A DNA stretch of 64,000 nt from JACTUA01 sp964551875 (lineage in GTDB: Archaea; Halobacteriota; Methanomicrobia; Methanomicrobiales; JACTUA01): assembly GCA_964551875.1 (NCBI GenBank), contig CAZKEV010000001.1, positions 1-64,000 on the forward strand, read 5' to 3'. Both the position numbers and the translations under genes were made by a program. The notes under the pieces are model-generated. The model was given only the letters and a program-made list of their open reading frames with translations, made no database searches and was not told the DNA's origin. Positions 8,267 to 17,729 of this stretch are shown here, piece after piece. Numbering within the stretch: the first letter of the stretch is position 1; every line of letters starts with the position of its first letter.

Positions 8267-8799
8267 CCCTTCTCCACCTCCCGGGCGATAGCCTCGAGGT
8301 TCTTCTCCCATTCCTCCCGGGACTGGTTCGGGAACGAGAGGTCGCAGTGCGGGTGGTAGAGCCGGTCCAGGGAGATGATCTTCAGGTGGTCCCGGGCGAA
8401 CGACGCAAGGCCTGCCTCGACGACCGAGGCGATGGCAAAGGGGATTCCCAGGATGAAGGCAAAGTCCGGGGGGCTCCGGTCGGGAGCCGGCCGCCATGCC
8501 GGGTCAAGGAGGCGATCGCCCGCTTCCATGGCTGACATGACGAGTACCGAAGTGAACCCCCTCTTCCCGAGTTCTGCGGATACTCCCCCGGTAGTTACGA
8601 CGGGGGCACCGGTTGCCCGGGCTGTCCGCACCACCGAGTCCAGGATCCGGGATCCGCCCCCCTCCGCGGCTTCGTGACCGACGACAATGACCGGGCTCTT
8701 CGCCCTCTTCAGGAGTTTTGCGGCGACACCCGGCTTCTCTATAAGAGTAGCCCTGACAATTGACGGGGTCTCGGCCCGCAGCCAGGCTTCGCCCTTCAC
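8263..8799 (-). CDS. cdhB: CO dehydrogenase/acetyl-CoA synthase epsilon subunit
   Basis: The 178-residue epsilon subunit found only in archaeal CO dehydrogenase complexes, where it binds the alpha subunit. Its fold is of the DHS/NAD-FAD-binding type (AKSPVIVVGHEAAEGGG, GAPVVTTGGVSAELGKRG, FAFILGIPFAIASVVEAGL, then YHPHCDLSFPNQS near the end). I chose the GTG at 8799 (VKGEAWLRAETPSIV) because it overlaps the cdhA stop as GTGA and gives the usual length. The ATG at 8859 would add 20 arginine-rich residues that look like antisense of cdhA. The downstream stop overlaps the cdhC start. Confidence 0.94.
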   Translation of the reverse strand: MKGEAWLRAETPSIVRATLIEKPGVAAKLLKRAKSPVIVVGHEAAEGGGSRILDSVVRTARATGAPVVTTGGVSAELGKRGFTSVLVMSAMEAGDRLLDPAWRPAPDRSPPDFAFILGIPFAIASVVEAGLASFARDHLKIISLDRLYHPHCDLSFPNQSREEWEKNLEAIAREVEKG

Positions 8800-11159
8800 G
8801 GCGGGTTCCCTCCCCTCTTCGCGAGCCTGGGAAGCATGGTGGGATCGGGGATGGGCCACTCGGTCTCCTTCCAGCCCTGCGCATCGAGGATCCTCACCAC
8901 CTCGTCCTTCATGGTGATGGGGATATCCGCCCCCGTCCGGACAAGGAGCGGGAGATCGCCGGGCAACCCCCCGAAGAACTTCCGGTGGAGGTCGATGTAA
9001 TGGTTCAGCTTGATGGACCTCCCCCTGGCCGTGTCGTTCGGCCTCATGCAGAGCTTGGGCACGAGCACCATGGCCTCCTCCCTTGTCTCGGCAACGGTGA
9101 AGAGGTGCTCGGGGACCGGGCCCGCGTAGACCCGCTCCCCGGTCCGTGCATCCAGGACAAACCAGTCCTCCTCACGATCCTTTCTCCCGAGGAGCATCCG
9201 CCGGTACTTTGCGCCGTGGGGCCCGGCGATGACCGGGATGCCGAGCCTCCAGAACCCGGCGGCGATGGCCGCAGCCTTCTGGGACATGGCACCCCACGCG
9301 ATGCCGACCGCCCCGACCCGGTGGTGGACATAGTCAGCGATCTCCTCGTAGTTCGAGTTCAGCTTCCTCTTCGCAAAGATGCTTGCGATCTTCACCGCTG
9401 CGCCGGAGATGTGGGCATTGGAGACACAGGACCCGCAGTTGACGAGGCCGCCTGCATCGAACCGGCCCGGGTAGATGTCATAGAGGCCCTCCCCGTTCTC
9501 GTTTTTGTACATCCCGATGGAGATGGCGGTGCACCCCGATGTCACGACGATGTAGCGCCGCTTCAGGAACTCCTCGGCCATCGACCCGACATCGTTCCAG
9601 CTCCCCGGGTAGTTGGAGCATCCCACGGTGGCGACCACCCCGGGGATCTCCCCCATCACGATAGGTCCGCCCACGGCCCGGATCTCGGTGTCCTGGATGG
9701 GCCCGCGCCCGGCCCTGATATGGTATTTTTCGGGGGGGCAGAGAGCGCGGTAGGATCCGGTGATGAGGTCGTGGGGAGAGAGGCCCGAGGGACAGGCATC
9801 CTCGCACCGGGCACAGCCGATACATGAGTCATAGAGCGCAGCGAGGGGCGCGAGATCCCCTGCTGAGGCAGCGGTTATGGCGGCGGTTATCTCCCTGTTA
9901 TTCGGGCAGGCCCTCATACAGCTGAAGCAGCCTGTACATGCCCTGGCAGCCTCGATGAGGGAGGCCTGGTCCGGGAGATTCCTGAACTTCCTTCTCTTCG
10001 GGGAGATCTCCATGGCAAGCCGCACAGCCACCTCCCCTACTTTCTCAGGATCCAGGATGGCCGCTCCGGCCTCCCGCCCCTCCACGAGGGATCGTACGAT
10101 CTCGTCCGGATCATCGCCGGTCCTGTCCGGTAGCCCCTGGAGGTTCTTCGCATTGGTCACGATGAGGGGGGCATGGGTCTTCATCGCCTCGCTGAGGACA
10201 TCGGCGCGGATGCACTGCTCGTCGACCACAATGACATCGGCCATGCCGGATCGGATGAACCGGAGCTGCTGGGAGAGAGCCCCGACGATCCGCGCCCGGG
10301 CGTTATACCGGGTGAGATCGAGGGCTGTGCAGCAGATTCCGCAGACCTCGATCTTATCATCGAGGCCCATGTCATGCATGGTGTCGGCGATGGCGATGGC
10401 AGGGGGGACATTATGCCCGATGACGAGGATGACCGGTTTACCGGGATCCAGGCACCCGGGCCCGCACTCCACGAGAGATGCCTCCGGGTCTCCCTTGGGG
10501 AAGGAATAAGCAGAGATCTGGGCGATGTCGGCGCTCTCCATGGCGACGTGGTCGATCATCCCGGCATGGAGGACCTTCGACTCCAGGTCGAGAGAATCCC
10601 CTTCCTGGCCGGTGTGGCAGCAGGAGAGGAGCTGGGTGATCTCCTGCTCGCAGTACTCGACCACGTCCTCGAGATCCCCGAGGACCTTCGGCTTTATCCC
10701 GGTCACCAGCCGGGCGTGGGGGGCCTCCAGGAGGACCGACGAGCCGACATCGATGGGATGGTCACGGCCAAAGGAGCCGATGAGATCGGTGAGGAGGTGG
10801 CGCATGTGGCCGGTATGAGTGGCGGCTCCCATGGTGCAGGCGAGGAGAACGATCCGGGACTGCTGGGCGGCCATGTCGATCCCGCAGGCGCCCCGTTTCC
10901 CGCCGGAGAGGTCGCATTTTCCCATGGTGCAGAGGCAGCAGAGGTCGCAGAAGGGGAGGTAGAACGGGTGGTACTTCGAGAGGAGGGTACGGTCCCAGGA
11001 CCGGAGGGTGGCGATACCGGGCATCGGGGTGGGGCCCGGTTCCTCGTCCCAGGCCTCGATGACCCTTCCTACGTTGAACTCGACGCCCTTTGCCCTCAGA
11101 CGGTCCGTGATGAGCTCGTCGATGGTGACCTTGAATTTCATTCGTGGGTGACAGAGCAT
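8796..11159 (-). CDS. cdhA: CO dehydrogenase/acetyl-CoA synthase alpha subunit
   Basis: A 787-residue Ni-Fe carbon monoxide dehydrogenase. CDLCCLCTMGKCDL and GKRGACGID near the N-terminus bind the B/D clusters. HTGHMRH supplies the catalytic-site histidine region. CTGCFSCMRACPNN and CIGCARCEDACPSG are the two extra ferredoxin-type [4Fe-4S] motifs (E and F clusters) that mark the archaeal alpha subunit. NCGSCVSNAH and VVTSGCTAISIGMYK hold C-cluster ligands. Two starts are possible: 11159 (GGGAG just upstream) and 11141 (MKFKVTIDEL). This is the first gene of the operon cdhA-B-C-D-E-corrinoid protein-DUF166. Confidence 0.97.
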   Translation of the reverse strand: MLCHPRMKFKVTIDELITDRLRAKGVEFNVGRVIEAWDEEPGPTPMPGIATLRSWDRTLLSKYHPFYLPFCDLCCLCTMGKCDLSGGKRGACGIDMAAQQSRIVLLACTMGAATHTGHMRHLLTDLIGSFGRDHPIDVGSSVLLEAPHARLVTGIKPKVLGDLEDVVEYCEQEITQLLSCCHTGQEGDSLDLESKVLHAGMIDHVAMESADIAQISAYSFPKGDPEASLVECGPGCLDPGKPVILVIGHNVPPAIAIADTMHDMGLDDKIEVCGICCTALDLTRYNARARIVGALSQQLRFIRSGMADVIVVDEQCIRADVLSEAMKTHAPLIVTNAKNLQGLPDRTGDDPDEIVRSLVEGREAGAAILDPEKVGEVAVRLAMEISPKRRKFRNLPDQASLIEAARACTGCFSCMRACPNNREITAAITAASAGDLAPLAALYDSCIGCARCEDACPSGLSPHDLITGSYRALCPPEKYHIRAGRGPIQDTEIRAVGGPIVMGEIPGVVATVGCSNYPGSWNDVGSMAEEFLKRRYIVVTSGCTAISIGMYKNENGEGLYDIYPGRFDAGGLVNCGSCVSNAHISGAAVKIASIFAKRKLNSNYEEIADYVHHRVGAVGIAWGAMSQKAAAIAAGFWRLGIPVIAGPHGAKYRRMLLGRKDREEDWFVLDARTGERVYAGPVPEHLFTVAETREEAMVLVPKLCMRPNDTARGRSIKLNHYIDLHRKFFGGLPGDLPLLVRTGADIPITMKDEVVRILDAQGWKETEWPIPDPTMLPRLAKRGGNPP

Positions 11160-11184
11160 CAGCTCCCGCGCAGATAAAGATTCT

Positions 11185-11228
11185 GACCCAGAATGGCCAT
11201 AAAAAGCATTCGGAAAGTATATTTGGGG
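11185..11228 (-). promoter_or_regulatory. Probable cdh operon promoter
   Basis: Upstream of cdhA on the minus strand, the 90-bp gap after pyrK contains AAATATACTTTCC and, 15 bp on, ATGCTTTTTATGG. Either could be the TATA box. The second would place transcription start close to position 11175, giving a leader of about 15-20 bases before the ATG at 11159. Confidence 0.4.
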
Positions 11229-11249
11229 ATTTTCCCGCCCATCGGGGCA

Positions 11250-12017
11250 TCAAGGGACTGGCCTTCGTCGGCCGCTTGCGTCCCTCGAATACGCACCGAA
11301 CTCGCCCCCGATGAGCCGGTCACCGCGGATGACCGGTCCCTCCCGGCATACCCGGATTCCGTCGGGGTCGATGGCACAGGATCCGCAGAGCCCGACGCCG
11401 CACTTCATGTACCGGTGAAGGGAGAAGAGTCCCCTGTCTGCGATCCCCTCCTCCTGAAGGCGCCCGATCACCACCCTCATCATCGCCTCGGGACCGCAGA
11501 CGCAGATGTGCTCGAAGGCGTGGAGGTCCAAGTCCTCCAAGAGAACAGTAACGGGTCCATGGCTGCCCGAGGAACCATCATCGGTCGCAATCTTCAGGTC
11601 TGTCTTATTGGAGAGGGCTTCCAGGAAAGGAAGGTCGCTCGCGGTCCCGGCCCCGAGGAGGAAGACATCGACCTTCCCTGCGATGGCGAGCGGAAGGAGC
11701 GGTGCGGAGCCGATACCCCCTGCCACCGCGAGGACCCGCCCCCGAACAGAGAACCCCTCACCATAGGGGCCACGTATACCCAGGAGATCGCCTTTCTTCA
11801 GGGAGAACATGGCGGATGTTGCATCCCCCACCTCCTGGACCGAGATGGAGTTCCCCCCCGAGAGGGCCATGGGGATCTCGTCCACCCCGGGCACCCAGAC
11901 CATGACGAACTGCCCCGGCGTGAACCCGAAGGTTTCCGAGAGGAGAAACGTGCGTATCTTCGGGGTCTCTTTCACGATCCCCGTGATGGAGACGGTCCGG
12001 GGGATCCCCTCATCCAT
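11250..12017 (-). CDS. pyrK: Dihydroorotate dehydrogenase electron transfer subunit
   Basis: A 255-residue FAD/[2Fe-2S] subunit of class 1B dihydroorotate dehydrogenase, passing electrons from PyrD to NAD in pyrimidine synthesis. A ferredoxin-reductase-like FAD domain (TPGQFVMVWVPG) and an NAD domain (VLAVAGGIGSAPLLPLA) are followed by the C-terminal iron-sulfur motif MKCGVGLCGSCAID then VCREGP, giving four cysteine ligands. I use the ATG at 12017 (MDEGIPRTVSITGIV). An in-frame ATG at 12131 lies inside pyrD and adds only an arginine-rich non-homologous leader. The gene overlaps the pyrD end by 8 bp. Confidence 0.93.
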   Translation of the reverse strand: MDEGIPRTVSITGIVKETPKIRTFLLSETFGFTPGQFVMVWVPGVDEIPMALSGGNSISVQEVGDATSAMFSLKKGDLLGIRGPYGEGFSVRGRVLAVAGGIGSAPLLPLAIAGKVDVFLLGAGTASDLPFLEALSNKTDLKIATDDGSSGSHGPVTVLLEDLDLHAFEHICVCGPEAMMRVVIGRLQEEGIADRGLFSLHRYMKCGVGLCGSCAIDPDGIRVCREGPVIRGDRLIGGEFGAYSRDASGRRRPVP

Positions 12018-12897
12018 GGGCGCACCCCACGATCTCCAGGGGGTCCTTCCCGTCCGGGGTGTAGAGATCCCGGGCGATCTTCGCAAAGACCTCAGTGTCC
12101 TCCAGGACCGCGCTCCCGATCTCCACGGCACTCGCCCCGGCCATCATCATCTCCACCACATCCTCTGCCGTGGAGATACCCCCGCACCCGATGATGGGCA
12201 CCCGGCATGCCTCGTAGAGCTCGTACACGCACCGGATCGCTATCGGGAAGATTGCCTTCCCCGACAGGCCGCCGAACCGGTTCCCGAGGACCGGCCGCCC
12301 CATCGGCACCGAGATGCGCATGGCTTTCACGGTGTTGATGGCAACGATGGCATCTGCACCTCCGCGCTCTGCCGCGGCGCCGATCTCGGCGATCTCGGTC
12401 ACGTTCGGGGTCACCTTCACCCAGGTGGGCCTCCCGAGGGCTTTCACCGCCCGGGTGCACTCCTCGACGAGGGCGGGATCGGTCCCGAGGGCCGACCCGA
12501 ACCCCTCGGCATGGGGGCAGGAGAGGTTCAGCTCAAAGCCCGCTGCGCATCCTGTGAACCAGGATGCCACCGTGGCAAACTCTTCGGGATCTCCGCCGAA
12601 GATGCTCACCACGACAGGTTCTCCCGAGAGGTGCGCAAGTTCCTCCACGAAGTGCCGGGACGGGTTCGGGAGGCCCATCGCGTTCAGCACCCCGTCTCCC
12701 AGGACCACCAGGCAGGGGCCGGGGTGGCCGTCGAGCGGCTCGGGGCCGATGGACTTGGTCACCACCCCGCCTGCGCCGGCATGGAGGATCCGCGCAAGGG
12801 AGGCGCCCGTTGTCCCGAGGATACCGGCCGCGAGCACGAGGTGATTCCTGAGTTCGACTCCCCCCACCCTGACTGGCCCGGCCGGAGACCTGATCAT
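12010..12897 (-). CDS. pyrD: Dihydroorotate dehydrogenase, class 1B catalytic subunit
   Basis: A 295-residue FMN TIM-barrel enzyme oxidising dihydroorotate to orotate. ELNLSCPHAEGFG contains the cysteine used as catalytic base in class 1B enzymes. VTKSIGPEPLDGHPGP, WVKVTPNV, GGLSGKAIFPIA and IIGCGGISTAEDVVEMMMAG are the usual FMN and phosphate-binding segments. It is paired with pyrK by an 8-bp overlap. It is transcribed in the same direction as the cdh operon with 90 bp between pyrK and cdhA. Confidence 0.95.
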   Translation of the reverse strand: MIRSPAGPVRVGGVELRNHLVLAAGILGTTGASLARILHAGAGGVVTKSIGPEPLDGHPGPCLVVLGDGVLNAMGLPNPSRHFVEELAHLSGEPVVVSIFGGDPEEFATVASWFTGCAAGFELNLSCPHAEGFGSALGTDPALVEECTRAVKALGRPTWVKVTPNVTEIAEIGAAAERGGADAIVAINTVKAMRISVPMGRPVLGNRFGGLSGKAIFPIAIRCVYELYEACRVPIIGCGGISTAEDVVEMMMAGASAVEIGSAVLEDTEVFAKIARDLYTPDGKDPLEIVGCAHG

Positions 12898-12910
12898 CCA
12901 AAGAGAGTCT

Positions 12911-12935
12911 GCAGTTATTTATTTATTAGGATACC
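12911..12935. promoter_or_regulatory. Divergent AT-rich promoter between pyrD and the dehydrogenase gene
   Basis: The 52-bp gap between divergent starts at 12897 and 12950 contains TTATTTATTTATTAGG, the only AT-rich segment around. It could serve as TATA box for both genes, each of which would then have a very short leader. Confidence 0.45.
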
Positions 12936-12949
12936 CATAGTGTAGCTGG

Positions 12950-13816
12950 ATGAGTACCCTCGCCGTTATCGGAGTTGGCAAGATCGGGGGCGAGATCGGC
13001 TTTGTCGCGGCTCTCGACGGGCTCGTGGACGACCTGATACTCTACGATGTGAACCTCCCCCTCCTCTCAGCCCAGGTCCTCGATATCGAGGACTGCGGCC
13101 TTGACATCCGCGTATCCACCGATACGGCGGCCATCCGGGAGGCAGATGTCTGCATCTATGCGGCCGGGGTCTCGCGGAACCCTGCGGTAAAGACACGGGC
13201 AGATCTCCTGGGGGTGAACCTCCCCATTGCCGAGACCTGCCTTCCGCTCCTCAAGGAGTTCACGGGGGTCTTTGTTACCGTGACAAACCCGATGGACCTG
13301 CTCAACTACTATTTCGCGCAGAAAGCGGGGATCCCGAGGGAGCGGTGTATCGGCTTCGGCGGGCAGCTTGACAGCGCCCGGTTCAGGCGCATCCTGGGCA
13401 GCTCGGGTATCTCCGGCGAGGGATACGTGCTCGGGGAGCACGGAGAGCATCAGGTCCCCCTCTTCCATCCCCTCCGGGACCCCGTGGACCTTGCGACCAG
13501 GGAGAAGATCCTCACGAGCCTCCGTGGCGCCTCGATGGAGATCATCAGGGGGAAGGGGGGCACGATCTTCGGTCCCGCCTGGCACCTGACAAGGCTCGTG
13601 AAGGCGATCCTCAACGGAGGGGACACCCCCGTCCCCTGCTCCTGCCTCCTTGACGGGGAGTACGGTCTCTCGGGGTGCTCCATAGGAGTGCCTGCCAGAA
13701 TCGGGAAGGATGGCATCAGGAAGATCGAGGAGTGGCCCCTGGATCCGTGGGAAGAGGCCTATCTCCAGGAGGCTGCAGCGTTCCTCACCGATCTCTCCCG
13801 GGGGCTCGATGGGTGA
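12950..13816 (+). CDS. Malate/L-lactate dehydrogenase family protein
   Basis: A 288-residue NAD(P)-dependent 2-hydroxyacid dehydrogenase of the LDH/MDH superfamily. The Rossmann motif GVGKIGGEIG is at residues 8-17. LYDVN gives the acidic residue that binds the nucleotide ribose, FVTVTNPMDLL the NPxD segment, GFGGQLDSARFRR the substrate arginine/aspartate region and GEHGEHQVPLF the catalytic histidine. In methanogens such enzymes usually act as malate dehydrogenase in the incomplete TCA path, but the sequence alone does not settle malate versus lactate. Its last codons overlap the polymerase start by 8 bp. Confidence 0.85.
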   Translation: MSTLAVIGVGKIGGEIGFVAALDGLVDDLILYDVNLPLLSAQVLDIEDCGLDIRVSTDTAAIREADVCIYAAGVSRNPAVKTRADLLGVNLPIAETCLPLLKEFTGVFVTVTNPMDLLNYYFAQKAGIPRERCIGFGGQLDSARFRRILGSSGISGEGYVLGEHGEHQVPLFHPLRDPVDLATREKILTSLRGASMEIIRGKGGTIFGPAWHLTRLVKAILNGGDTPVPCSCLLDGEYGLSGCSIGVPARIGKDGIRKIEEWPLDPWEEAYLQEAAAFLTDLSRGLDG

Positions 13817-16253
13817 GGGAGCGGCCCTGACGGTCGTCCCGGGGTTTGAGAAGAGGACCATCACCCGCACCCTTGCCGATTACTCCGGTATCCGAATCGC
13901 CATCAACCAGGTGGAGTACACGAACAGCCCCCAGGGGCCGGTCATCCACATCTTCGGGAGGGAGGGAAACGGATCGGCGGTCCACCTCGAAGTGACGGGT
14001 TTCCGCCCGTACTTCTATGCCCCCGCGGAGCAGGTCACGGCGACACCCATCCCTTCCGGGGTCGAGGTCGAGGCGGACCATGCATACCGCTCGATTCAGG
14101 GCGAGACCCTCTGCAGGCTCTATACCCGGAGGCCCACCGACGTGCGGGAGTACCGCGATCGGTACCGTCACTACGAAGCCGATATACCCTTTGCCACACG
14201 CTTTCTGATCGATAGGGGCCTTACGGGAGGCGTGGAGGCGCAGAGTCTACAGACCGACTACCGCTCCCTCCGCCCGGCCGAGGTGAACGCCCCCGCCCGC
14301 ACCTGCATCATGGACATCGAGTGCGAGGATGAGCGCGGGTTCCCGGAACCGGGACGGGACAAGATCATCGCCATCACCTGCTGGGACTCCTTCCAGGACG
14401 ACTACACGAGCCTCCTCCTCTCTCCAGGCGTGGAAACCCCCGCCGTCCCGCAGCAGGATGGGAAAAACGCGACGGAGATCTACCATGATGAGAAGAAGAT
14501 GCTCCAGGGGCTCGCCCGGTACATCGATGAGAGGGACCCTGATATCCTATCAGGCTGGAACTTCCTCGAGTTCGACATACCCTATATCATCGCCCGGATG
14601 AATGAACTCGGGATGAAAGCCACCTCCCTCGCCAGGCTGGAGGAGCCGACAGAGCGAACCGCACTCCGGGGCCGCGCTCTCTTCGACCTCCTGGGTGCCT
14701 ACAAGAAGATGCACGGGAGCCAGCGGGAGTCCTACCGGCTGGATGCCGTGGCCGAGGAAGAGGTCGGCGAGACGAAGATCCGGTTCTCGGGGACCCTCTC
14801 GTCCCTCTGGAGGGAGGACCCGGCCCGGCTCGTGGACTACAACCGGAAGGACGTGGAGCTCTGCGTGGCCATCAACCGGAAGAACCATATCATCGAGTTC
14901 TACCGGGAGATCGCCCGGTACGTCGGGTGCCCCCTGGACAGGACCCTCAACTCCTCCCAGGTGATAGACATCTATATTCTCCGGAAGGCCTTCGACCGGT
15001 TCGTCCTCCCGTCTAAAGGCTTTGCCGCCGCCGAGGAGTTCGAGGGAGCGACGGTCTTTGACCCGTCCAAGGGGGTGAAGGAGAACGTGGTCGTCCTTGA
15101 CCTGAAGTCCCTGTACCCCATGGCGATGATGACCATCAATGCCTCCCCCGAGACCAAGGACCCGGACGGGGAGTACCGGGCCCCCAACGGGGTCAGGTTC
15201 CGGCGCGAGCCCGACGGGCTCACCCGGTCCATCATCGCCGAGCTCCTGAAGGAGCGGGAGCAGAAGAAGGCCCTGCGCGACAGGCACCCCTTTGGCTCCC
15301 CGGAGTTCATCCTCTACGACCTCCAGCAGAACGTCCTGAAGGTCATCATGAACACCTACTACGGGGTCTCGGGCTATGCCCGTTTCCGGCTCTACGACCG
15401 GGAGATCGGGGCGGCGGTGACCTCGGTGGGGCGGGCCATCATCGAGCACACGAGAACGGTCATCGAGTCCCTGGGGTACCACGTCATCTACGGTGACACC
15501 GACTCGTGCATGGTCCAGATCCCCCCGATGGAGGTGGCCCCGACCATCGGGACCGCCCGGAGGATCGAGGCCGCGTTGAACGAGAGCTATTGTGAGTTCG
15601 CGAGTAAGACCCTGAACGCCGATTCCCACTACTTCTCCATCAAGTTCGAGAAGATCTACCGGCGGTTCTTCCAGGCAGGGAAGAAGAAGCGCTATGCCGG
15701 GCACCTCGTCTGGAAGGAGGGGAAGGACGTGGACGAGATCGATATCGTGGGCTTCGAGCTCCGGCGCTCCGATTACCCCCAGATCACGAAGGAGGTCCAG
15801 CGGACCGTCATCGAGAAGATCCTGAAGGGGGAAGGCCTCCCCGAGGTGAAGGCATACCTGGGGGATATCATCAGGAACTTCCGTGCCGGGAAGTACTGCC
15901 TGGACGAGGTGGGCATCCCGGGAGGGATCCAGAAGGCCCTCGACCAGTACGAGACGAACGATGCCCACAGGAGGGGGGCGGAGTACGCAAATACCTACCT
16001 GAAGGCCGACTTCAAGAAGGGGTCCAAGCCGAAACGGATCTACATCAGGAACGTGAAGGAGAAGTACCCGAAGACCGATGTCCTCTGCTTCGAGTACGGC
16101 GACCAGGTGCCCCCCGAGTTTGTCGTCGACTGGGAGACGATGCTCGAGAAGACGATCAGGCAGCCCATCTCCAGGATCATCGAGGCCCTCGGGTGGGACT
16201 GGCACGACGTGGACCCGTCCCGCACGACGCTCGCGCAGTTCGGGATGGGGTGA
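13809..16253 (+). CDS. polB: Archaeal family B DNA polymerase (replicative PolB)
   Basis: An 814-residue DNA polymerase with 3'-5' proofreading. Exo I MDIECEDE is at about residue 169, ExoII around LSGWNFLEFDIPYI, and Exo III YNRKDVELC follows. Polymerase motif A DLKSLYPMAMM (about residue 430), motif B NVLKVIMNTYYGVSGYA, and motif C VIYGDTDSCM (about residue 560) are all intact. KFEKIYRRFFQ and KKKRYAG form the thumb-proximal motif. The ATG at 13809 is used; an upstream in-frame ATG at 13710 reads through the dehydrogenase gene. The 8-bp overlap with that gene suggests coupled translation. The 3' end converges on the Clp1-like gene with 2 bp between stops. Confidence 0.96.
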   Translation: MGEGAALTVVPGFEKRTITRTLADYSGIRIAINQVEYTNSPQGPVIHIFGREGNGSAVHLEVTGFRPYFYAPAEQVTATPIPSGVEVEADHAYRSIQGETLCRLYTRRPTDVREYRDRYRHYEADIPFATRFLIDRGLTGGVEAQSLQTDYRSLRPAEVNAPARTCIMDIECEDERGFPEPGRDKIIAITCWDSFQDDYTSLLLSPGVETPAVPQQDGKNATEIYHDEKKMLQGLARYIDERDPDILSGWNFLEFDIPYIIARMNELGMKATSLARLEEPTERTALRGRALFDLLGAYKKMHGSQRESYRLDAVAEEEVGETKIRFSGTLSSLWREDPARLVDYNRKDVELCVAINRKNHIIEFYREIARYVGCPLDRTLNSSQVIDIYILRKAFDRFVLPSKGFAAAEEFEGATVFDPSKGVKENVVVLDLKSLYPMAMMTINASPETKDPDGEYRAPNGVRFRREPDGLTRSIIAELLKEREQKKALRDRHPFGSPEFILYDLQQNVLKVIMNTYYGVSGYARFRLYDREIGAAVTSVGRAIIEHTRTVIESLGYHVIYGDTDSCMVQIPPMEVAPTIGTARRIEAALNESYCEFASKTLNADSHYFSIKFEKIYRRFFQAGKKKRYAGHLVWKEGKDVDEIDIVGFELRRSDYPQITKEVQRTVIEKILKGEGLPEVKAYLGDIIRNFRAGKYCLDEVGIPGGIQKALDQYETNDAHRRGAEYANTYLKADFKKGSKPKRIYIRNVKEKYPKTDVLCFEYGDQVPPEFVVDWETMLEKTIRQPISRIIEALGWDWHDVDPSRTTLAQFGMG

Positions 16254-16255
16254 AT

Positions 16256-17143
16256 TCAACTAGATTTTTCCTTTCCATCCATGAGCATGGTCTCCCCCGT
16301 TATCCTCACCGCCCCGACGTGGATCGAGCTTACCTTCATGGAGTCGAACTCCGGCGCCCTGATCCCCAGGGTCTGAGTCGTGAGATTAATTGATTCCACG
16401 ATCCCCAGTGCAACGACCCACTGCTCCGGGTTGCAGAGGGCGACGAGGAGCCCCTGCCAGTGTTCTGGGTGGAAGGAGTCGGGGAATCGTCCATGGATCC
16501 CGAGGCCTTCGACATGGAGGTCACGGAGGGCAGCACCGGAAAAATACTCCCTGAATTTCTCCTCCCGGTATCTCCGCCGCTCCGTGCTCCCCCTCGCTCT
16601 GGCCAGGGGCGCCGGGGAGAGCCGGTGGATCACCATGGCCGGGTGCCCCCGGAAATGGGCGAGGATGGGCTCCAGCTCACCTATTTCCTGAAGGGCGACC
16701 AGGTGGTCCGGCTGGAGGAGATCGATGAGGTACAGGTGGAACTCGGTAGCCACCTCGTCGTGGATATACCCTGGCGAATCGATGATGACCATCCCGGCTT
16801 CCGAGGCCAGGGCTCGTTCCAGGAGCCGCTTTGCTCCGGCAAGGAGTGGGAGGAGATATCCTCGTGGTGATGTAGAGCCTACGAACCGCAGGCATGTCTC
16901 CTCCGGGTTGGCCGGATCCTCCCTGAAAAGTGCGAGCCCCAGGGTCGCCGGCGGCCCGATGGTGGACTGCCCGGGATCGAGGTCGAGATACGCTACCCGT
17001 CCACAGTTCGAAAGGCGGGTGATGAGGTCGCGGCAGAGGGTGGTCTTGCCTCGATCGGTTGATCCGAGCACGTAGATGATATGGGCCCTGCCATCTTCGA
17101 GAGCGGAGAAGAGATCATTCCACACAGCGGGGATTCCCGGCAT
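16256..17143 (-). CDS. Clp1/Grc3-like polynucleotide 5'-hydroxyl kinase
   Basis: A 295-residue P-loop kinase related to Clp1/Nol9/Grc3, which phosphorylate the 5'-OH end of RNA. YVLGSTDRGKTT (residues 24-35) is the family's characteristic Walker A. VAYLDLDPGQSTIGPPATLGL is the switch following it and VIIDSPGYI is Walker B. The C-terminal beta-rich part (VVALGIVESINLTTQTLGI and IRITGETM-like tail) matches the Clp1 C-terminal domain. Converges with polB. The substrate in archaea is not certain. Confidence 0.82.
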   Translation of the reverse strand: MPGIPAVWNDLFSALEDGRAHIIYVLGSTDRGKTTLCRDLITRLSNCGRVAYLDLDPGQSTIGPPATLGLALFREDPANPEETCLRFVGSTSPRGYLLPLLAGAKRLLERALASEAGMVIIDSPGYIHDEVATEFHLYLIDLLQPDHLVALQEIGELEPILAHFRGHPAMVIHRLSPAPLARARGSTERRRYREEKFREYFSGAALRDLHVEGLGIHGRFPDSFHPEHWQGLLVALCNPEQWVVALGIVESINLTTQTLGIRAPEFDSMKVSSIHVGAVRITGETMLMDGKEKSS

Positions 17144-17213
17144 GTCTTTCCCAGAGGTAAGATCATCAACCCATTTTTTGGATCATTTTCAGGGGATCCC
17201 TCTCCGACCTACC

Positions 17214-17729
17214 TCATCTCGTGGTCGTCTCGTTGCACTCGCCCCGGAAGTATGCCCAGGCATCGCACTCCTTCCCGCCCGGGAAGATGCAGACCCCGTA
17301 CTCGCTCCCGTCCGGGTTCTTTCTGGTCAGGTACGTGTAGTTCTTCGAGATGCAGAGAACCGCCGAAGGATTCGCGAGTGCCGTGGTGGGGTTGGTGACC
17401 GCAGGGGAGATAGCCTGAGGGGTGATCGCAACGGGCGTGGTGACGGCAGGGCATCTGCCCTGGTAAAACGCCCACTCCTCGCACTCGGTCCTGTCGGGGA
17501 AGATGCAGACCCCGTACTCGCTCCCGTCCGGGTTCTTCCGGATTTCGTACCCGTAGTTCTTTGACGTGCAGAACACGGCTGCCGGGTTCGCGAGGGCAGA
17601 ACCCGGGGTCGTAACGGAGGGGGTTGTCCCTGGTACTGGTTGCTCCGATCCCTTAGGCGGCTGCGTGCATCCGGCGAGCAGGATCATCATGCCGAGGGTG
17701 ATGGTAATAGTGAGGAGGATGGCTTTCAT
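17214..17729 (-). CDS. Lipoprotein with two DUF333 repeats
   Basis: A 171-residue secreted protein with a signal peptide ending in a lipobox (LLAGC) at about residue 21. Then come Thr/Pro-rich linkers and two nearly identical DUF333 modules (SKNYGYEIRKNPDGSEYG then VCIFPDRTECEEWAFYQGRC, and SKNYTYLTRKNPDGSEYG then VCIFPGGKECDAWAYFRGEC). Each module has paired cysteines that probably form a disulfide. DUF333 is common in putative hemolysin-like or inhibitor proteins without a settled function. A decayed third copy of the module lies at 24896-25036. Confidence 0.8.
   Translation of the reverse strand: MKAILLTITITLGMMILLAGCTQPPKGSEQPVPGTTPSVTTPGSALANPAAVFCTSKNYGYEIRKNPDGSEYGVCIFPDRTECEEWAFYQGRCPAVTTPVAITPQAISPAVTNPTTALANPSAVLCISKNYTYLTRKNPDGSEYGVCIFPGGKECDAWAYFRGECNETTTR

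Noticed and set aside
6659..8359. 566-codon plus-strand frame opposite cdhC and cdhD
   Set aside because: Antisense to two well-identified genes and without any recognisable domain.
14550..16259. 569-codon minus-strand frame opposite polB
   Set aside because: Antisense of the polymerase; low-complexity Leu/Asp/Gly/Val-rich.
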